From Sabellastarte sp. h YS-2021 (taxonomy: Eukaryota > Annelida > Polychaeta > Sabellida > Sabellidae), in assembly GCA_964017235.1 (NCBI GenBank), contig OZ024928.1:3224001-3288000 (forward strand): 64,000 nt of DNA, written 5' to 3'. The translations under genes and the position numbers were made by a program. Of this stretch, positions 19,141 to 29,935 are shown in pieces. The notes under the pieces are model-generated. The model made no database searches. It saw only the letters and a list, made by a program, of their open reading frames with translations, and was not told where the DNA came from. Positions within the stretch are counted from its first letter, which is position 1. Each line of letters begins with the position of its first letter.

Positions 19141-20337
19141 CTATAGGATCGCTAGTGAAGCAAAGTGATTGTGTTTGCATGGTAAAAACAAAGCGTCCCA
19201 AAAGAAAGATGGTGTTGGCTGCTTATAATAGAAAGAAGATCTTGCCTAGATACCCTGTCAATCTAAAATTATATCAAAAAAAAATTTAAATTGGTTTAGG
19301 AGATACAAGCAATTTTAAGTTTTTGGCAAACATTTGAAAATTTCAAATGGCTGACATTTTTGAAAAGAGGAAAAATTTTTTGAGTATCTTTTTTTATACC
19401 GCATGATTTAGGAGATACAAGCAATTTGAAGTTTTTCCATTTTTGTCAAAAATTCGAAAATTGAAAATGGCCGCCATTTTTGGAAAGAGGAAAAATTTTT
19501 GAAAATTGAGCAATCAAAAATTCGAAAATTCAAAATGGCGAAAATTTTTTGCCTGTATCTTGCCTATATACCCTAAGGGCCAAAAATTTCACCGAAATCG
19601 CTCTATCTCGCACGATTTAGGAGATACAAGCAATTTTAAGTTATACCAGTTTTGTCAAAAATTCAAAATGGCTGCCATTTTTGGAAGGAGGATAAATTTT
19701 TGAAAATTGAGCAGAGTATCTTTCATATGTACCCTGTGGGCCAAAAATTTCGCTGAAATCGCTCTATCTTGCACGGTTTAGGAGATACAAGCAATTTTAA
19801 GTTTTACCACTTTTTTCAAAAATTACAAAATTCAAAATGTCCGCCATTTTTGGGGAGAGGAAATTTTGGAATTGAGCAGTGTACTTAGCAGAGATACCCT
19901 GTGGGTCAAAAATTTTGTCAAAATCAATCTATCTCGCACAGTTTAGAAGTTATTAAGGGATTTGTATTTTCCTCGTTAATAAAAATTTTAATGCTTAATT
20001 AATTAGCCATTTTAATGGAAGTCTACCAAAATCTAATCATTTGCAGATCTTTATACCCTGCATCCATATATCAAATTTCAGGAGAATATTTTAAACGCTT
20101 CTTAAGTTATCATCCAGACAAGCAAAATCCTGTTTTTGGTCATGTGACTTCTCTGATTGGTTGAAATGTCATGGCACCAAATTCAGAAAATTTTCCCAGG
20201 GCTACTAAATATATGTGCCAATTTTGAAGAAATTCCATCCACTAGTAAAGACGCTATAGGTAGGCAAACTTGCGGAGCCGGCGGATATGCGAGAATTCCT
20301 CCCATATGCAAACAAGCGTCCTGCATGGGACGCTTAA
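19141..20337 (-). mobile_element. Helitron-like element B, complete, nested in type H
   Basis: The left end is CTATAGG with hairpin ATCGCT-agtgaagcaa-AGTGAT, then the subterminal AAAGCGTCCC. The right end is hairpin AAGCGTCCTGCATGGGACGCTTAA. It is flanked by A (19140) and T (20338). The host copy at 12833 is uninterrupted here (CTAAAAATTATGACACTG), giving a clean empty site. The core is about four units of the ATTCAAAATGGCCGCCATTT satellite. The ends match element A, but the core does not. No ORF. Confidence 0.8.
19300..19960. repeat. Satellite A (AAAATGGCCGCCATTTTT type), about four units
   Basis: Units of about 160-170 bp share AGGAGATACAAGCAATTTTA, AAATTCGAAAATTCAAAATG, GGCCGCCATTTTTGG, GAAAATTGAGCA and TACCCTGTGGGCCAAAAAT. 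The same satellite forms arrays at 24700-25520, 31080-32095 and, inverted, 38700-38990. Confidence 0.85.
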
Positions 20338-20459
20338 TTATGAAGCTGTAAAATGTATTAATTGGAGAATAGTTGTCAATGGAAATAGTACAATTATGTA
20401 AAAGTGTATATAATAATCAGTTGCAGCAATCCATATATCTTTGTCAAAAGAGAAAGATG

Positions 20460-21850
20460 TCTTAAAGGTCAAACCATGATGCACAACTACACCCCTTAAC
20501 CAATTGCACTACCAAGTGTCAACTTTCTTTATGGAATCCAAGAAATAGCCCAGACAAGATTTTAAAACTCATGGTCATTATGACAAGGTCCAAAGGTCAA
20601 ATCAAGATCATACTGTGATGTTGCACACCTTAAACCCTTAACCAATGTCCTTACCAAGTATCAACTTCCTACACCTTACGGTTTCTGAGATATAGCTCGG
20701 ACAAGATGTTATAGGATAAGGTCACTGTGGCAAGGTCAAAAGTCAAATCAAGGTCATACGATGAGGCTGCACACCAACACTACCTATCCAATGTCCCTAC
20801 CAAGTAACAACTTCCTACACATTACGGTTTCCAAGATATAGCTCGGACAAGATTTTATAATTCAATGTCACTTCAGCAAGGCCAAAGGTCTAATCAAGGT
20901 CACACCATGATGTTGCACTCCCTAACCAATGTCCCTACCACGTATCAACTTCCTACACCTTACGGTTTCTGAGATATAGCCCGGACAAGATGTCATAGGT
21001 CAAGCTCACTGTGGCAAGGTCAAAAGTCAAATCAAGGTCATACGATGAGGCTGCACACCAACACCACCTATCCAATGTCCCTACCAAGTAACAACTTCCT
21101 ACACATTACGGTTTCCAAGATATAGCTCGGACAAGATTTTATAATTCAATGTCACTTCAGCAAGGTCAAAGGTCTAATCAAGGTCACACCATGATGTTGC
21201 ACCCCCTAACCAATGTCCCTACCACGTATCAACTTCCTACACCTTACGGTTTCTGAGATATAGCCCGGACAAGATTTTATAGGTCAAGGTCACTACAGCA
21301 AGATCAAAGGTCACTTCTACATCCCCTGAAACATGTCCCTACCAAGTATCAACTTCCTACACCTTACGGTTCCCAAGATATAGCCCAGAAAAGATTTTAT
21401 AGGTCAAGGTCACTACGGCAAAGTCAAATGTCAAATCAAGGTCACACCATGAGGTTGCACACCTACAACCCCTAACTAATGTCCCTACCAAGTATCAACT
21501 TCCTACACCATACGGTTGGTGAGATATAGCCCAGACAAGATTTCATAGGTCAATGTCACTACGGCAAGGTCAAAGGTCAAATCAAGGTCACATGATAATG
21601 CTGCACACCTGCAACCTCCAACGAATGCCAATACCAAGTATCAACTTCCTAAACTTAAGATTTCAGAGATGCAGCCCAGACAAGATTTTACAGGATAATG
21701 TCACTAAGGCAAGGTCAAATCAAAGTCCCACAATGACATTGCACACCTACAACCCCCAATCAATATCCCTAGCAAGCATCAACTTCCTACACCTTACAGT
21801 TTCCGAGATATAGCCCGGATGAATTTTTATAGGTCAAAGTCACTATTTAA
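20460..21850. repeat. TCAAGGTCA satellite, nine ordered units
   Basis: TACGGTTT or its variants recur near 20677, 20823, 20961, 21107, 21245, 21365, 21511, 21656 and 21795, so monomers are 138-146 bp with one short unit. Each unit contains AAGGTCAAAGGTCAAATCAAGGTCA or a near variant, CCCTACCAAGTATCAACTTC and GAGATATAGCCCGGACAAGA. Two neighbouring units repeat as a 284-bp dimer (20721-21004 and 21005-21288). Confidence 0.9.
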
Positions 21851-22057
21851 TTATTTATTTATTTGGGATTTTACGTCGCTTTCAACACTGTACAGGTCAT
21901 ATCACGACGGGTAGTTGGAAGGGCAGAGGAAACCAGTACATACAGTTCGTCATTGTTCTGTACTGTAAACTGCCGACCAACGGCAAGCAACTACCAGCTT
22001 TCCCACTTGAGGCCGTGCTGGCAACCAAACCCCGGCCTCAGAGGTGGGAGGCGAGAG
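21846..22057 (-). mobile_element. SINE family 1, 5'-truncated copy inside satellite
   Basis: On the minus strand it runs from the middle of the head (CTCTCGCCTCCCACCTCTGA) to the tail GACGTAAAATCCCAAATAAATAAATAAT. The first ~30 bp of the SINE are missing. It splits a TCAAGGTCA unit between GTCACTA and TGGCAAGGTCA. No long target duplication is visible. Confidence 0.8.
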
Positions 22058-22213
22058 TGTTATGGCAAGGTCATACGTAAAATCAAGGTCACACCATGAC
22101 GTTGAACACCTACAACACCTACAACTCCCAACCAATGTCCTACCAAGCATCAAGCCTACACCTTAGTGTCCGAGATATAGCCCGGCCAAGGTTTTATAGG
22201 TCAAGGTCACTAC

Positions 22214-22644
22214 CAGTGCTGTAACGAGTTGACCGAAACTCGAGTCGTAACTCGGTGGGCGATATTTGGGGAACACATCGATTTACTCAATTTAAACTTG
22301 AGTTTTTAAATTTTGATATACTAATGTTGTTATAAAACCAGTACTTTAGCAATTTATCTAACCATAAAGACATAAAAAATCAATGAGCAATGTTCGTTTT
22401 GTTATTTCCCTTATTTACGTGGCGGTTCCATAAAGTGCTCATACATATCTGCACAATTTAACTGGCAACAAAATATATTTCCTAGCAATAAAATGGTACG
22501 AAAGACGTTAATGGTGGATCCCTTGATGACAATATTTGGACAATTTTTATTTATATGTGTCATTTACTCGAGTTCAACTTGAGTTCAACTCGCATCTAAC
22601 AGGCGAGCATCAATCTACAGAAATCACTGATGATAACAGCTCTA
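22214..22644. mobile_element. hAT-like MITE with 8-bp target duplication
   Basis: The left end is CAGTGCTGTAACGAGTTG. The right end in reverse complement is TAGAGCTGTTATCATCAG. The element splits a TCAAGGTCA unit and is flanked by GTCACTAC (22206-22213) and GTCACTAT (22645-22652), an 8-bp duplication with one change. The inside has repeated ACTCGAGT/GAGTTCAACT motifs. No ORF. Terminal CAGTG and an 8-bp duplication fit hAT. Confidence 0.65.
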
Positions 22645-22800
22645 GTCACTATGGCAAGGTCAAAGGTCAAATTGAGGTCATACCATGACGTTGCACACCT
22701 ACACCCCATATCCAATATCCCTAACCAAGTATCAACTTCCTATGCCTTATGGGTTCTGACATACAGGCCAGACAAATTTTAGGTGCTGCCCACCTGCCCA

Positions 22801-24050
22801 TCAGGGCACCATATGTCAAAACAATACCTTGACAGCCTGGAGTAAAAAAATCTTGAATCTACACTATTGTGATGGTCGCAAGGCAAACTCACAAAGGTGG
22901 CACCAAGGTGTCAGATTCCTATCTACAATTCTAAAGGTAATATGTGTGAGTATCAATCAAATATGATAATCTCTACATGGGAGACATTGCATATTGCAAA
23001 AATATTGCTTAGACTGTATCTTGCATGGGTTTACATGTGTAATTTAATAAAAAAAAATGCAAAAAGAACATTAGAATAAGAAACAAAAATGTTTTTATTC
23101 CCTGCCATTCTAACATTTATTCAACATTAACTAACATTTTATTATAACTGAATATATTCTACCAACTGATTATTTAAATGTAAAATTGTTATACTGAATT
23201 TACTGACAATACTTCATCAAAACACAAATTTAAACAGTGTCAGATAAATAAATATCAGTTATGGTAAATTTTTACACTCTTTGCATTTATTATTCTTGCG
23301 CTTTTTTCAAATATTTCTTTATGGTAAGTATGTAACATTCGGCTACAATTTGCATGATGGATTACCATAATAGGTACATCAAAAGAGCATTGATTTTTCC
23401 TAGATAATCATAAAGGGGGGAATTTGTATAGACAAACTGATGCAAAATGACCAACCTTGATTTGACTGCAGCAAACAAAATAAAGTTCAACTCGACCATA
23501 AGACATTTTTGCCAAAACAAGGTTTGATATTTAGAAACAAAATTTTTCCATTTCAGCACTAGTAATATATACTGCTTTCCTAATTACCTTACTTTCCTGA
23601 CGCGATATAAAACAAACACAAAAAACACACTGATTCAACTGCAGTTTGGGCATTTTTTGACAATAAGGTGCAAACTGACATTTCACCAAAGAATACCTCC
23701 ATTGTGTCAATAAGTGGGAAAAAAACACCAGCATTCACATTGCAAGACCAGCACAGTAAACAGAAAACCCTGTGATATCAGCCTTCTGTACAAAGATTTA
23801 AGGCTGTGACAATGGTACAATTTCACTTCAGGGGCCAAGTTAACAAGTTAATCTTGCCATTATTGTGTGGTTTAGTATGCTCAATTTTTTTTCGCTCCAT
23901 AAACAAAATGGTGGTTTCCTCAAAACAATCTGTTTCAACAAGAATAGTCTTGAAAGGTATCCAAAACTTATTTTATCGTTATAAAATCATAAATATTATA
24001 TGAAAGTCTCACTTTACAAAAGATTCTGGCATTCTGATCCTGACATTCTT
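22801..24050. other. Non-coding stretch
   Basis: AT-rich, apparently unique sequence. Short ORFs here have no recognisable domain and no splice context. No RNA gene is seen. Confidence 0.4.
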
Positions 24051-24051
24051 T

Positions 24052-24096
24052 AGATGGAGATTAAGCACTATAAAAATACTATTAGAATTAGAATTC
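24052..24096 (+). mobile_element. Solo LINE 3' tail
   Basis: TTAAGCACTATAAAAATACT followed by ATTAGAATTAGAATTC matches the minus-strand tail of the LINE at 3072 (CGCTATAAAAGTACTATTAG then AATTAGAATAATG). Only about 45 bp are present, an extreme 5' truncation or a related short element. Confidence 0.45.
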
Positions 24097-24254
24097 TGCT
24101 GTGCTTTCATGTTTTGTCAGAGTAAAAAATAAAATGACCCGACAGGCAACAATATATTCTGGTAGTTATTGACTATCGAGTGGACCAGAAAGCACCCAAG
24201 ATCTGCCTAAATCAACCCCAAAACATGAATATAGACCACCTGGTCAGTGGTCAC

Positions 24255-26138
24255 AGCCATACAAAAAAAAAGCATTGGAGATGCATATACCCCACAGCCC
24301 GGCAAAATAGTTTTAAACACCATGAGATACAAAAGAAATGAAACAGTACAACAATCAGGAGACTTTCAGGGCAAACAATGTCAGTTATGTAAAGGTCCAA
24401 ATAATGTTAGTAGAGAAAATAATGTTTAAAGAGAAAATGCCGGTAAATTATGAAGCTGTAAAATTATCACATTATTATTTATTAGTATAGCTACTGAAAG
24501 AAATAGCACAAATAAGTAAAAGCAAATATAACTAGAGGATCGCTTGCAAAACAAAGTGATTGTTTTTGAATGGCAAAAAAAAAAGCATCCCAAAAAGGAG
24601 AAATAATGGCAGCTTTATCATGTAAGAGTTCTGCTTATAGCTCAACAAAGCCAGAATATAGGAAAGGTGATTCTTGGGCAGGGTAGTTATCTTGGATACA
24701 GTGTATTTCAAAAATTTTGATGAAATTGCACTATGATCTTGCACGGTTAAGGAGACAGAGGTCGTTTGGTGTTTTGCACTTTTTGTCACAAATTTGAAAA
24801 TTGACAATGACCCCCATTTTTGGGAAGGGTAAATTTTTTTGGAAAATTGGGAAGATTAGTTTGCTTACATACCCAAAGAAATGGCCTCCATTTTTGGCGA
24901 GTGAAATATTCATTGAAACATGGAAAGGCTAGTCTTCACAGATACTATGTGGGTCAAAAAGTTTTCCGAATTCGCTCTGTCTGGCACGGTTTTCAAGATA
25001 CAAGCACTTTTGTGTTTTGCAATTTTTGCGAAAAACTCCAAAATTCAAAATGGCTGCCATTTTTGGTGGGATAAAAATTTTTGAAAATTGGGTTAGCTAC
25101 TCAAAAGAGTTACCCTATGGATCAAACTTTTTGTTGAAATTGTTCTATCTAGCACGGTTTTCGAGATACAAGTATTTTTGTGTTTTGCATTTTTGAAAAA
25201 AATTCGAAAATTCAAAATGGCCGCCATTTTTGGCAAGTGAAATACTCGTTGAAATTTGGAAAGGCTAGACTTCACAGATACACTGTGGGTCAACAATTTT
25301 GCCGAAATTGCTCTATCACGGTTTTCGAGATACAAGCATTTTAATGTTTTGCGATTTCTGCGAAAAATTTGAAAATTCAAAATGGCCGCCATTTTTGGTG
25401 GGACAAAAATTTTTGAAAATTGGGTTAGCTTCTCAGCAGAGTTAGGCTACGGGTCAAAAATTTTGTCAAAATTGCTCTATCTAGCACTGTTTTTGAGATA
25501 CAAGCATTTTTGGGTTTTGCAATTTTAATTTGAATACTTATGAATACGAATATGGATACATTTTGCCCAGGCCTGTCTCCAACCAATGACCCATCCAAGA
25601 ATCAACTTTCTACACCTTTCTACAACTTTCTCTTTTTACAGTTTCTGAGATATGGCCCAGACAAAATTATAACGGTTAAGGTCACTACAACAGGGATAAA
25701 TCAAGATCGTTGTTAATTTACATCTTCTAATCAATGTCCATAACAGATCTCAACTCCCTTCACCTTATGGTTTCTAAGATATTGCCCCAACAAGTTCTAG
25801 GTCACTATGGCAAAGATCAAAGGTCAAATTATGGTCATACCTTGAAACCTCATACCCAAACCCCTAACTAATGTCCATACCAAATATCAACCTTTTACAC
25901 TACACACATTCCCAGATATAGTCTGGATAAGATTTTAATCGTCAAGGTCACTACAGCAAGGCCAAAGGTCTTATCAAGGTCACACCACAACATTGCATAT
26001 CTACACCCCCTAACCAATGTCCCTACCGAATTATACATCGACTTCCTACACCTTGCGGTTTCTGAAATATAGCCCGGATAAGATTTTCAAACTCAAGAAG
26101 AAAATAATATCTTACAGCCCCTAAAAGCTGTGGGGTAA
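24255..26138 (-). mobile_element. Helitron-like element, type H, copy 3 (with nested copy)
   Basis: The 5' part (GCATTGGAGATGCATATACC, then CCACAGCCCGG) is collinear with 12833 and 18884. The right end is a hairpin ACAGC-cccctaaaa-GCTGT followed by GGGGTAA, ending at 26138 next to T. GCTGTGGGGTA is the inverted copy of the subterminal TACCCCACAGC. About four TCAAGGTCA units lie at 25580-26100. A second Helitron-like element starts inside it at 24532. This is the only H copy with its hairpin end preserved. Confidence 0.65.
24532..25560 (-). mobile_element. Helitron-like element B', right end lost
   Basis: CTAGAGG with hairpin ATCGCTT-gcaaaaca-AAGTGAT and subterminal AAAGCATCCC matches element B. 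It is preceded by A (24531). The host copy at 12833 reads CATTATAATCAGTTGC here, so insertion was again between A and T. The core is satellite A (24700-25520). The terminal GGGACGCTTAA hairpin is absent and the sequence passes into TCAAGGTCA units, so a deletion removed the junction. Confidence 0.7.
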
Positions 26139-26475
26139 TTACTAGTACATGTTATGTCATATCTGGACAAGCCAATAGTGCATCCTATGTATTTATATAT
26201 AGCATGAACTGGAGTTGAACTCAGAACCACTATGGTGAGGCCAAATAGAACACTTTTTACACTTTGACTACTGCTGAAACTACTGTGTAAATATAACTAG
26301 ACATGCATTGATTCCCTGCAATAATCACACTTTCAACAACATGGCTAAAGGATTAACTACATAAAAGAACTGCTTTAATCTGAACATGCTTGAACACACA
26401 TTGTTTCAGAATTAGAATACTAGTAACATATAAGAGGTAGTTTATAGTTTAGAAACAGTAGAAACAATAGGAACA
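26139..26475. other. Non-coding stretch
   Basis: AT-rich sequence between two element ends. No supported gene or repeat. Confidence 0.35.
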
Positions 26476-26525
26476 AGAGCACTCACAGAGCACACACCTC
26501 CACCAAGGCCCACCACCTACAGATT
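26476..26525 (-). mobile_element. Terminal fragment of Helitron-like type J
   Basis: CAAGAGCACTCACAGAGCAC, then ACACCTCCACCAAGG, is the reverse complement of the type J end at 39730-39786. It preserves a hairpin (GCACTC-ACA-GAGCAC) and a CAAG/CTTG terminus next to A. Only the end is recognisable. Confidence 0.45.
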
Positions 26526-28364
26526 GTAAAGTGAATCACCAGTAAAGTCAATTGTCTGTTCCATGTGCAACTATCAACATTTTCTGAAACTGTCAAACTC
26601 AAAGTCTCTTCACAACTTTTTGAGCCATTTGCAAACAGACAAAAAAGGCACTCTACCAAAGAACATAATCTCCTTGTCAAAGGTAATAATTAATTGAATT
26701 GCATTTACGAAATTAATTTGAATCAAATATTCGCAAAAGTTTGCACTGCTGTCTTTGCAAAGCACAACAAGCACAAACTAAAAATTGCTAACAAAAGTTT
26801 CAACTGAAAACATAATGCACTAAGAGAAATGGCTGTAAATAAAGTATAATTATACAGAACACCTCACTAAAGCAGTCTTTGGGAAGTTTATATGTGGTAA
26901 CAAGGTTTTCCATTTCAAAAGGAATTTTTCCTTAGATAAAATGCATTAAATGAAGGATATATGTCACCAATAGTATAGTTTGAATAGAAAAGAAAGGTCA
27001 CATGACACAGAAAACCACTGTGATTATTTGATAATCTTGGACTTAGCTAAGTCACCCTTTGTGAATACAGTTTTAAGAAAAAACTTAGCTGAGACAAAAG
27101 TCTTAACTTTAAGACTGGATTTAAGCCTAAGACCTGGCTAAGTCTAAGACCCTTCATAAATACCAGCCCTGATTATTAAGATGGATGTTGAGAGTATAAA
27201 TAGTGTTTCAAACATACAATGAGAAATATTTTGCAAACAATGATGTGGGTTGCAACTACTTCATAATTTGATCATCAATATTCACATGTTGGAATGTTTT
27301 ATTTTTAAATGTTTCCAACAACTGTTTCATCTACTATAGAGATTGGTGCTCAATCTTTCATCATCCCACAGAACTGTTAATATCGACACATACTACAGGT
27401 ATATCAATGTCGAAATAACATACACGCAACAGACAAAAATCTAACAAAAGAATATTTATTGTATAAAAGTTTTATAAGGCACACTTACAACTAAAAGAAA
27501 ATGGGGTCAAATCTGGCACCATGCTTGTTTACATTGTCAGTGACCTACTTCTTGTTTCATGGAAGAAATATCAAAGCCTGACAGCTAGTAAACAGGAAAG
27601 CATAAAACTTTTGTTTTATGAGCTCTTTGTTCTTTTCTTATGGATTATTTCATGAATTAATATGTGCAAATTTTGAAACAACCTCTATTATTGATCAAGG
27701 CTTATGTGTAACAGTCCCAATACTGACATATCGATTGATTCAATACCCTAAATTTTCATTTGATATTGATCTTCCACAAGACAGTTGATCCCTATACTAG
27801 TTTTCTCACTGATCATTTGTTCAACAGTATTGTCTTTAAATTATAACTGTTTAATACCATAAAACAAACCACGGTCATGAAACCAATTTTAGAACAAAAA
27901 TTTGGATACTTCAATAGTGATACTGAATTGCACCTAAATCCCTTTGATAAATACCATTGTCAAATACAGGTAACTACAGTTGGCAAAATACAAAAAAACA
28001 CAATGTCATGTATATTACAATAACACTCTATACCATTACTATTTGTTAATGAACTAGGTATGCAACTGTGGCATTATTCAGTTGGATTTAAAATGTATTA
28101 CATTTGAAATATGAAATATGATTTAGTTTCCAAATTTTAAGCCACAATATTCAAAAACAGAACACTCTGCAATACTTGTCAAAAATGTACTCTGATAAGT
28201 GATAACTAGTTCGGCTGAAACTTAAACTCCATTACATTTATATACAAGGTTGGACGTTTTCTTCTAGGACACTGAATTTGAATTAAATGTAACCTAACTT
28301 TAAACTGAAAATACTTGCAGAAATAACAAGAATTCTGCCAATTACATAATTGCTGATTGCCATT
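26526..28364. other. Downstream region of the P450 gene
   Basis: AT-rich sequence that probably includes the 3' UTR of the minus-strand P450. A minus-strand AATAAA lies near 27455 (TTTATT on +), about 0.9 kb after the stop codon, and is only a candidate poly(A) site. No other gene is supported. Confidence 0.4.
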
Positions 28365-29894
28365 TCACAGACTTTGCAGATATAACCACAGACCATTTGT
28401 AGACCTCAGAACGATTTTCATCACTTTTTCAGCTGGTTTCTCAGGATCAACTGTCAGCTTGAAATATTTTAATACCAGAGCTATAGCAGTTTTAACTTCA
28501 TTCATGGCAAAGTGCTGACCAATGCAATTCCTTGGACCGGCTGAGAATGGAATAGAGGCATGACTGTGTCTCCCTGACAAGTTTTCTTGGCTGAATCTTT
28601 CTGGCATATATTTTTCAGGATCAGGCCAAAGACGAGGGTTCAAGTTAAGAGCATGAATTCCACATACACTCCAAGTACCAGCAGGTAGAATTATCCCACT
28701 GGGCAGATTTAGAGGCTTAGTAAGTACCCGGCCGATAATTGGGACTGGTGGATGGGTGCGTAGACTTTCTTTGATGCTCATTGTGAGATATGTTAATCTT
28801 GAAAGGTCATCCCAAGTGACCTCATCGTGGTCACCTACCACAGTCAGCACTTCTTGGTGACATTTTTCCTGACAGTCTGTATTGGCAGCTAAGTTGTATA
28901 GACACCAAGAGATGGCACTTGCAGTGGTGTCATGACCCTCAAACATAAAGGTATCCACTTCATCCTGTATTTCTTTATCATCTAAACCTTTGCCATCATC
29001 ATCCCTACAGTCCAACAGCATATCAATGAAATCCACATATTTCTTCTCTCGGAGAGACTGATTTCTAGTCCTTTTTTTCTCTTCTTTCTTCCTCTGGATA
29101 ACACTTCGGGTAAATTGGTGGGCAACTGCACATGTTTTTCTGAATTTATATCCACTGTAGCTTAAATAGTAAAGCAGGTCACTGTGATGCGGAGGAAAGC
29201 GAACCCTAGCCAACAACATGTGGGTCAAATCATGAACGGCCTTAACATAAGGATTGTCGGCGACAGTGCCCTTTTGTGATCCTCCATCAAGACCAAATAT
29301 ACACTTCATCAGACCATCCAATGTCATTAGACTCACATGCTCAAACATCTCTACCGACTTGTCAGGATCTTCTCTTAGCATGGCTTGCCACTTGTGCACC
29401 ATAGTCATTGCACTCTCGCTGAACAGTTTCTGGTAAGGCCTCAGAATATCAAAATGAAATGCAGGGGTCAAAAGTCTTCTGTTCCGAGCCCATTTTTTAC
29501 CTTTGCTTACGAGTAAACCATCCCCTATCCATGGTGTTAACATTCGGTACAGAAAGTTATCTTTGGGTTCTGTAGTTCCTAGCAAAATCTTTGCCTCATC
29601 AGGACCATTCAACATTACCTCATGGATAAATGGCCCGATCCCAATGATAAAAGTGCCACCATATTCTTCTGTCCACTTGTTAATCTCATCAAAGCCACGA
29701 CCAAAAGGAATTTGATGAAGATTTCCATATAGCCAATGGCCAGGAGGCTTTGGAATGCCTTGCAATGCAGCTCTTTCACATCGAGATTTATATATTGCAG
29801 AAATAAGAAGCCCAAGCAGCACACATGAAAGTGTAACAAGCACAGGATAAATTCCAGCAATACTCCAAAGAGCATCCACCATGCTGTCCAACAT
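28365..29894 (-). CDS. Cytochrome P450 family 4 (CYP4F-like) monooxygenase
   Basis: A complete 509-residue ORF. Residues 13-35 form an N-terminal membrane anchor, as in microsomal P450s, followed by the proline-rich hinge IPKPPGHW (47-54). WARNR (135-139) is the C-helix motif. EVDTFMFEGHDTT (312-324) is the CYP4 I-helix signature, including Glu319, the residue that in CYP4 enzymes can bind heme covalently. ESLR (376-379) is the ExxR motif, PERF is at 431-434, and PFSAGPRNCIG (449-459) is the heme loop with Cys457. Family 4 enzymes hydroxylate fatty acids and related lipids, usually at the omega end, using NADPH-P450 reductase at the ER; the substrate here is unknown. The ATG context is ACC-ATG. 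The whole coding region is one exon, while a strong acceptor lies 29 nt upstream. No frameshift or stop is seen. Confidence 0.93.
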   Translation of the reverse strand: MLDSMVDALWSIAGIYPVLVTLSCVLLGLLISAIYKSRCERAALQGIPKPPGHWLYGNLHQIPFGRGFDEINKWTEEYGGTFIIGIGPFIHEVMLNGPDEAKILLGTTEPKDNFLYRMLTPWIGDGLLVSKGKKWARNRRLLTPAFHFDILRPYQKLFSESAMTMVHKWQAMLREDPDKSVEMFEHVSLMTLDGLMKCIFGLDGGSQKGTVADNPYVKAVHDLTHMLLARVRFPPHHSDLLYYLSYSGYKFRKTCAVAHQFTRSVIQRKKEEKKRTRNQSLREKKYVDFIDMLLDCRDDDGKGLDDKEIQDEVDTFMFEGHDTTASAISWCLYNLAANTDCQEKCHQEVLTVVGDHDEVTWDDLSRLTYLTMSIKESLRTHPPVPIIGRVLTKPLNLPSGIILPAGTWSVCGIHALNLNPRLWPDPEKYMPERFSQENLSGRHSHASIPFSAGPRNCIGQHFAMNEVKTAIALVLKYFKLTVDPEKPAEKVMKIVLRSTNGLWLYLQSL

Positions 29895-29923
29895 GGTGGT
29901 CCACTGAATTGCTGCTCTGAGTT

Positions 29924-29935
29924 CTGAAAGAAAAT
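29924..29935 (-). promoter_or_regulatory. Candidate 5' UTR splice acceptor of the P450 gene
   Basis: The minus strand reads AATTTTCTTTCAG, with AG at 29925-29924, a strong pyrimidine-rich acceptor. The ATG is 29 nt downstream. A second possible acceptor (TTTTGTTCTCAG) lies about 55 bp further upstream. Either would place an untranslated first exon further right on the map. Confidence 0.5.

Larger units (their letters stand above)
18884..22800 (-). mobile_element. Helitron-like element, type H, copy 2 (interrupted)
   Basis: The 5' part (ATAGCATCAGAGATGCCCGT, then ACCCAACAGCC) is collinear with copies at 12833 and 24255. It is split by element B (19141-20337), resumes at 20338 (TTATGAAGCTGTAAAATG) and continues into the TCAAGGTCA satellite array. 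A SINE (21846-22057) and an hAT-like MITE (22214-22644) then interrupt the array. The last satellite unit fades near 22800. The terminal hairpin of this family was not found here. Confidence 0.6.

Noticed and set aside
18666..19201. ORFs of 116-124 codons around a MITE end
   Set aside because: They cross element boundaries (hAT-like MITE, type H start, element B start) and show no domain.
20460..21850. CRISPR array
   Set aside because: Units are 138-146 bp, similar throughout, without spacer structure, in clearly eukaryotic DNA.
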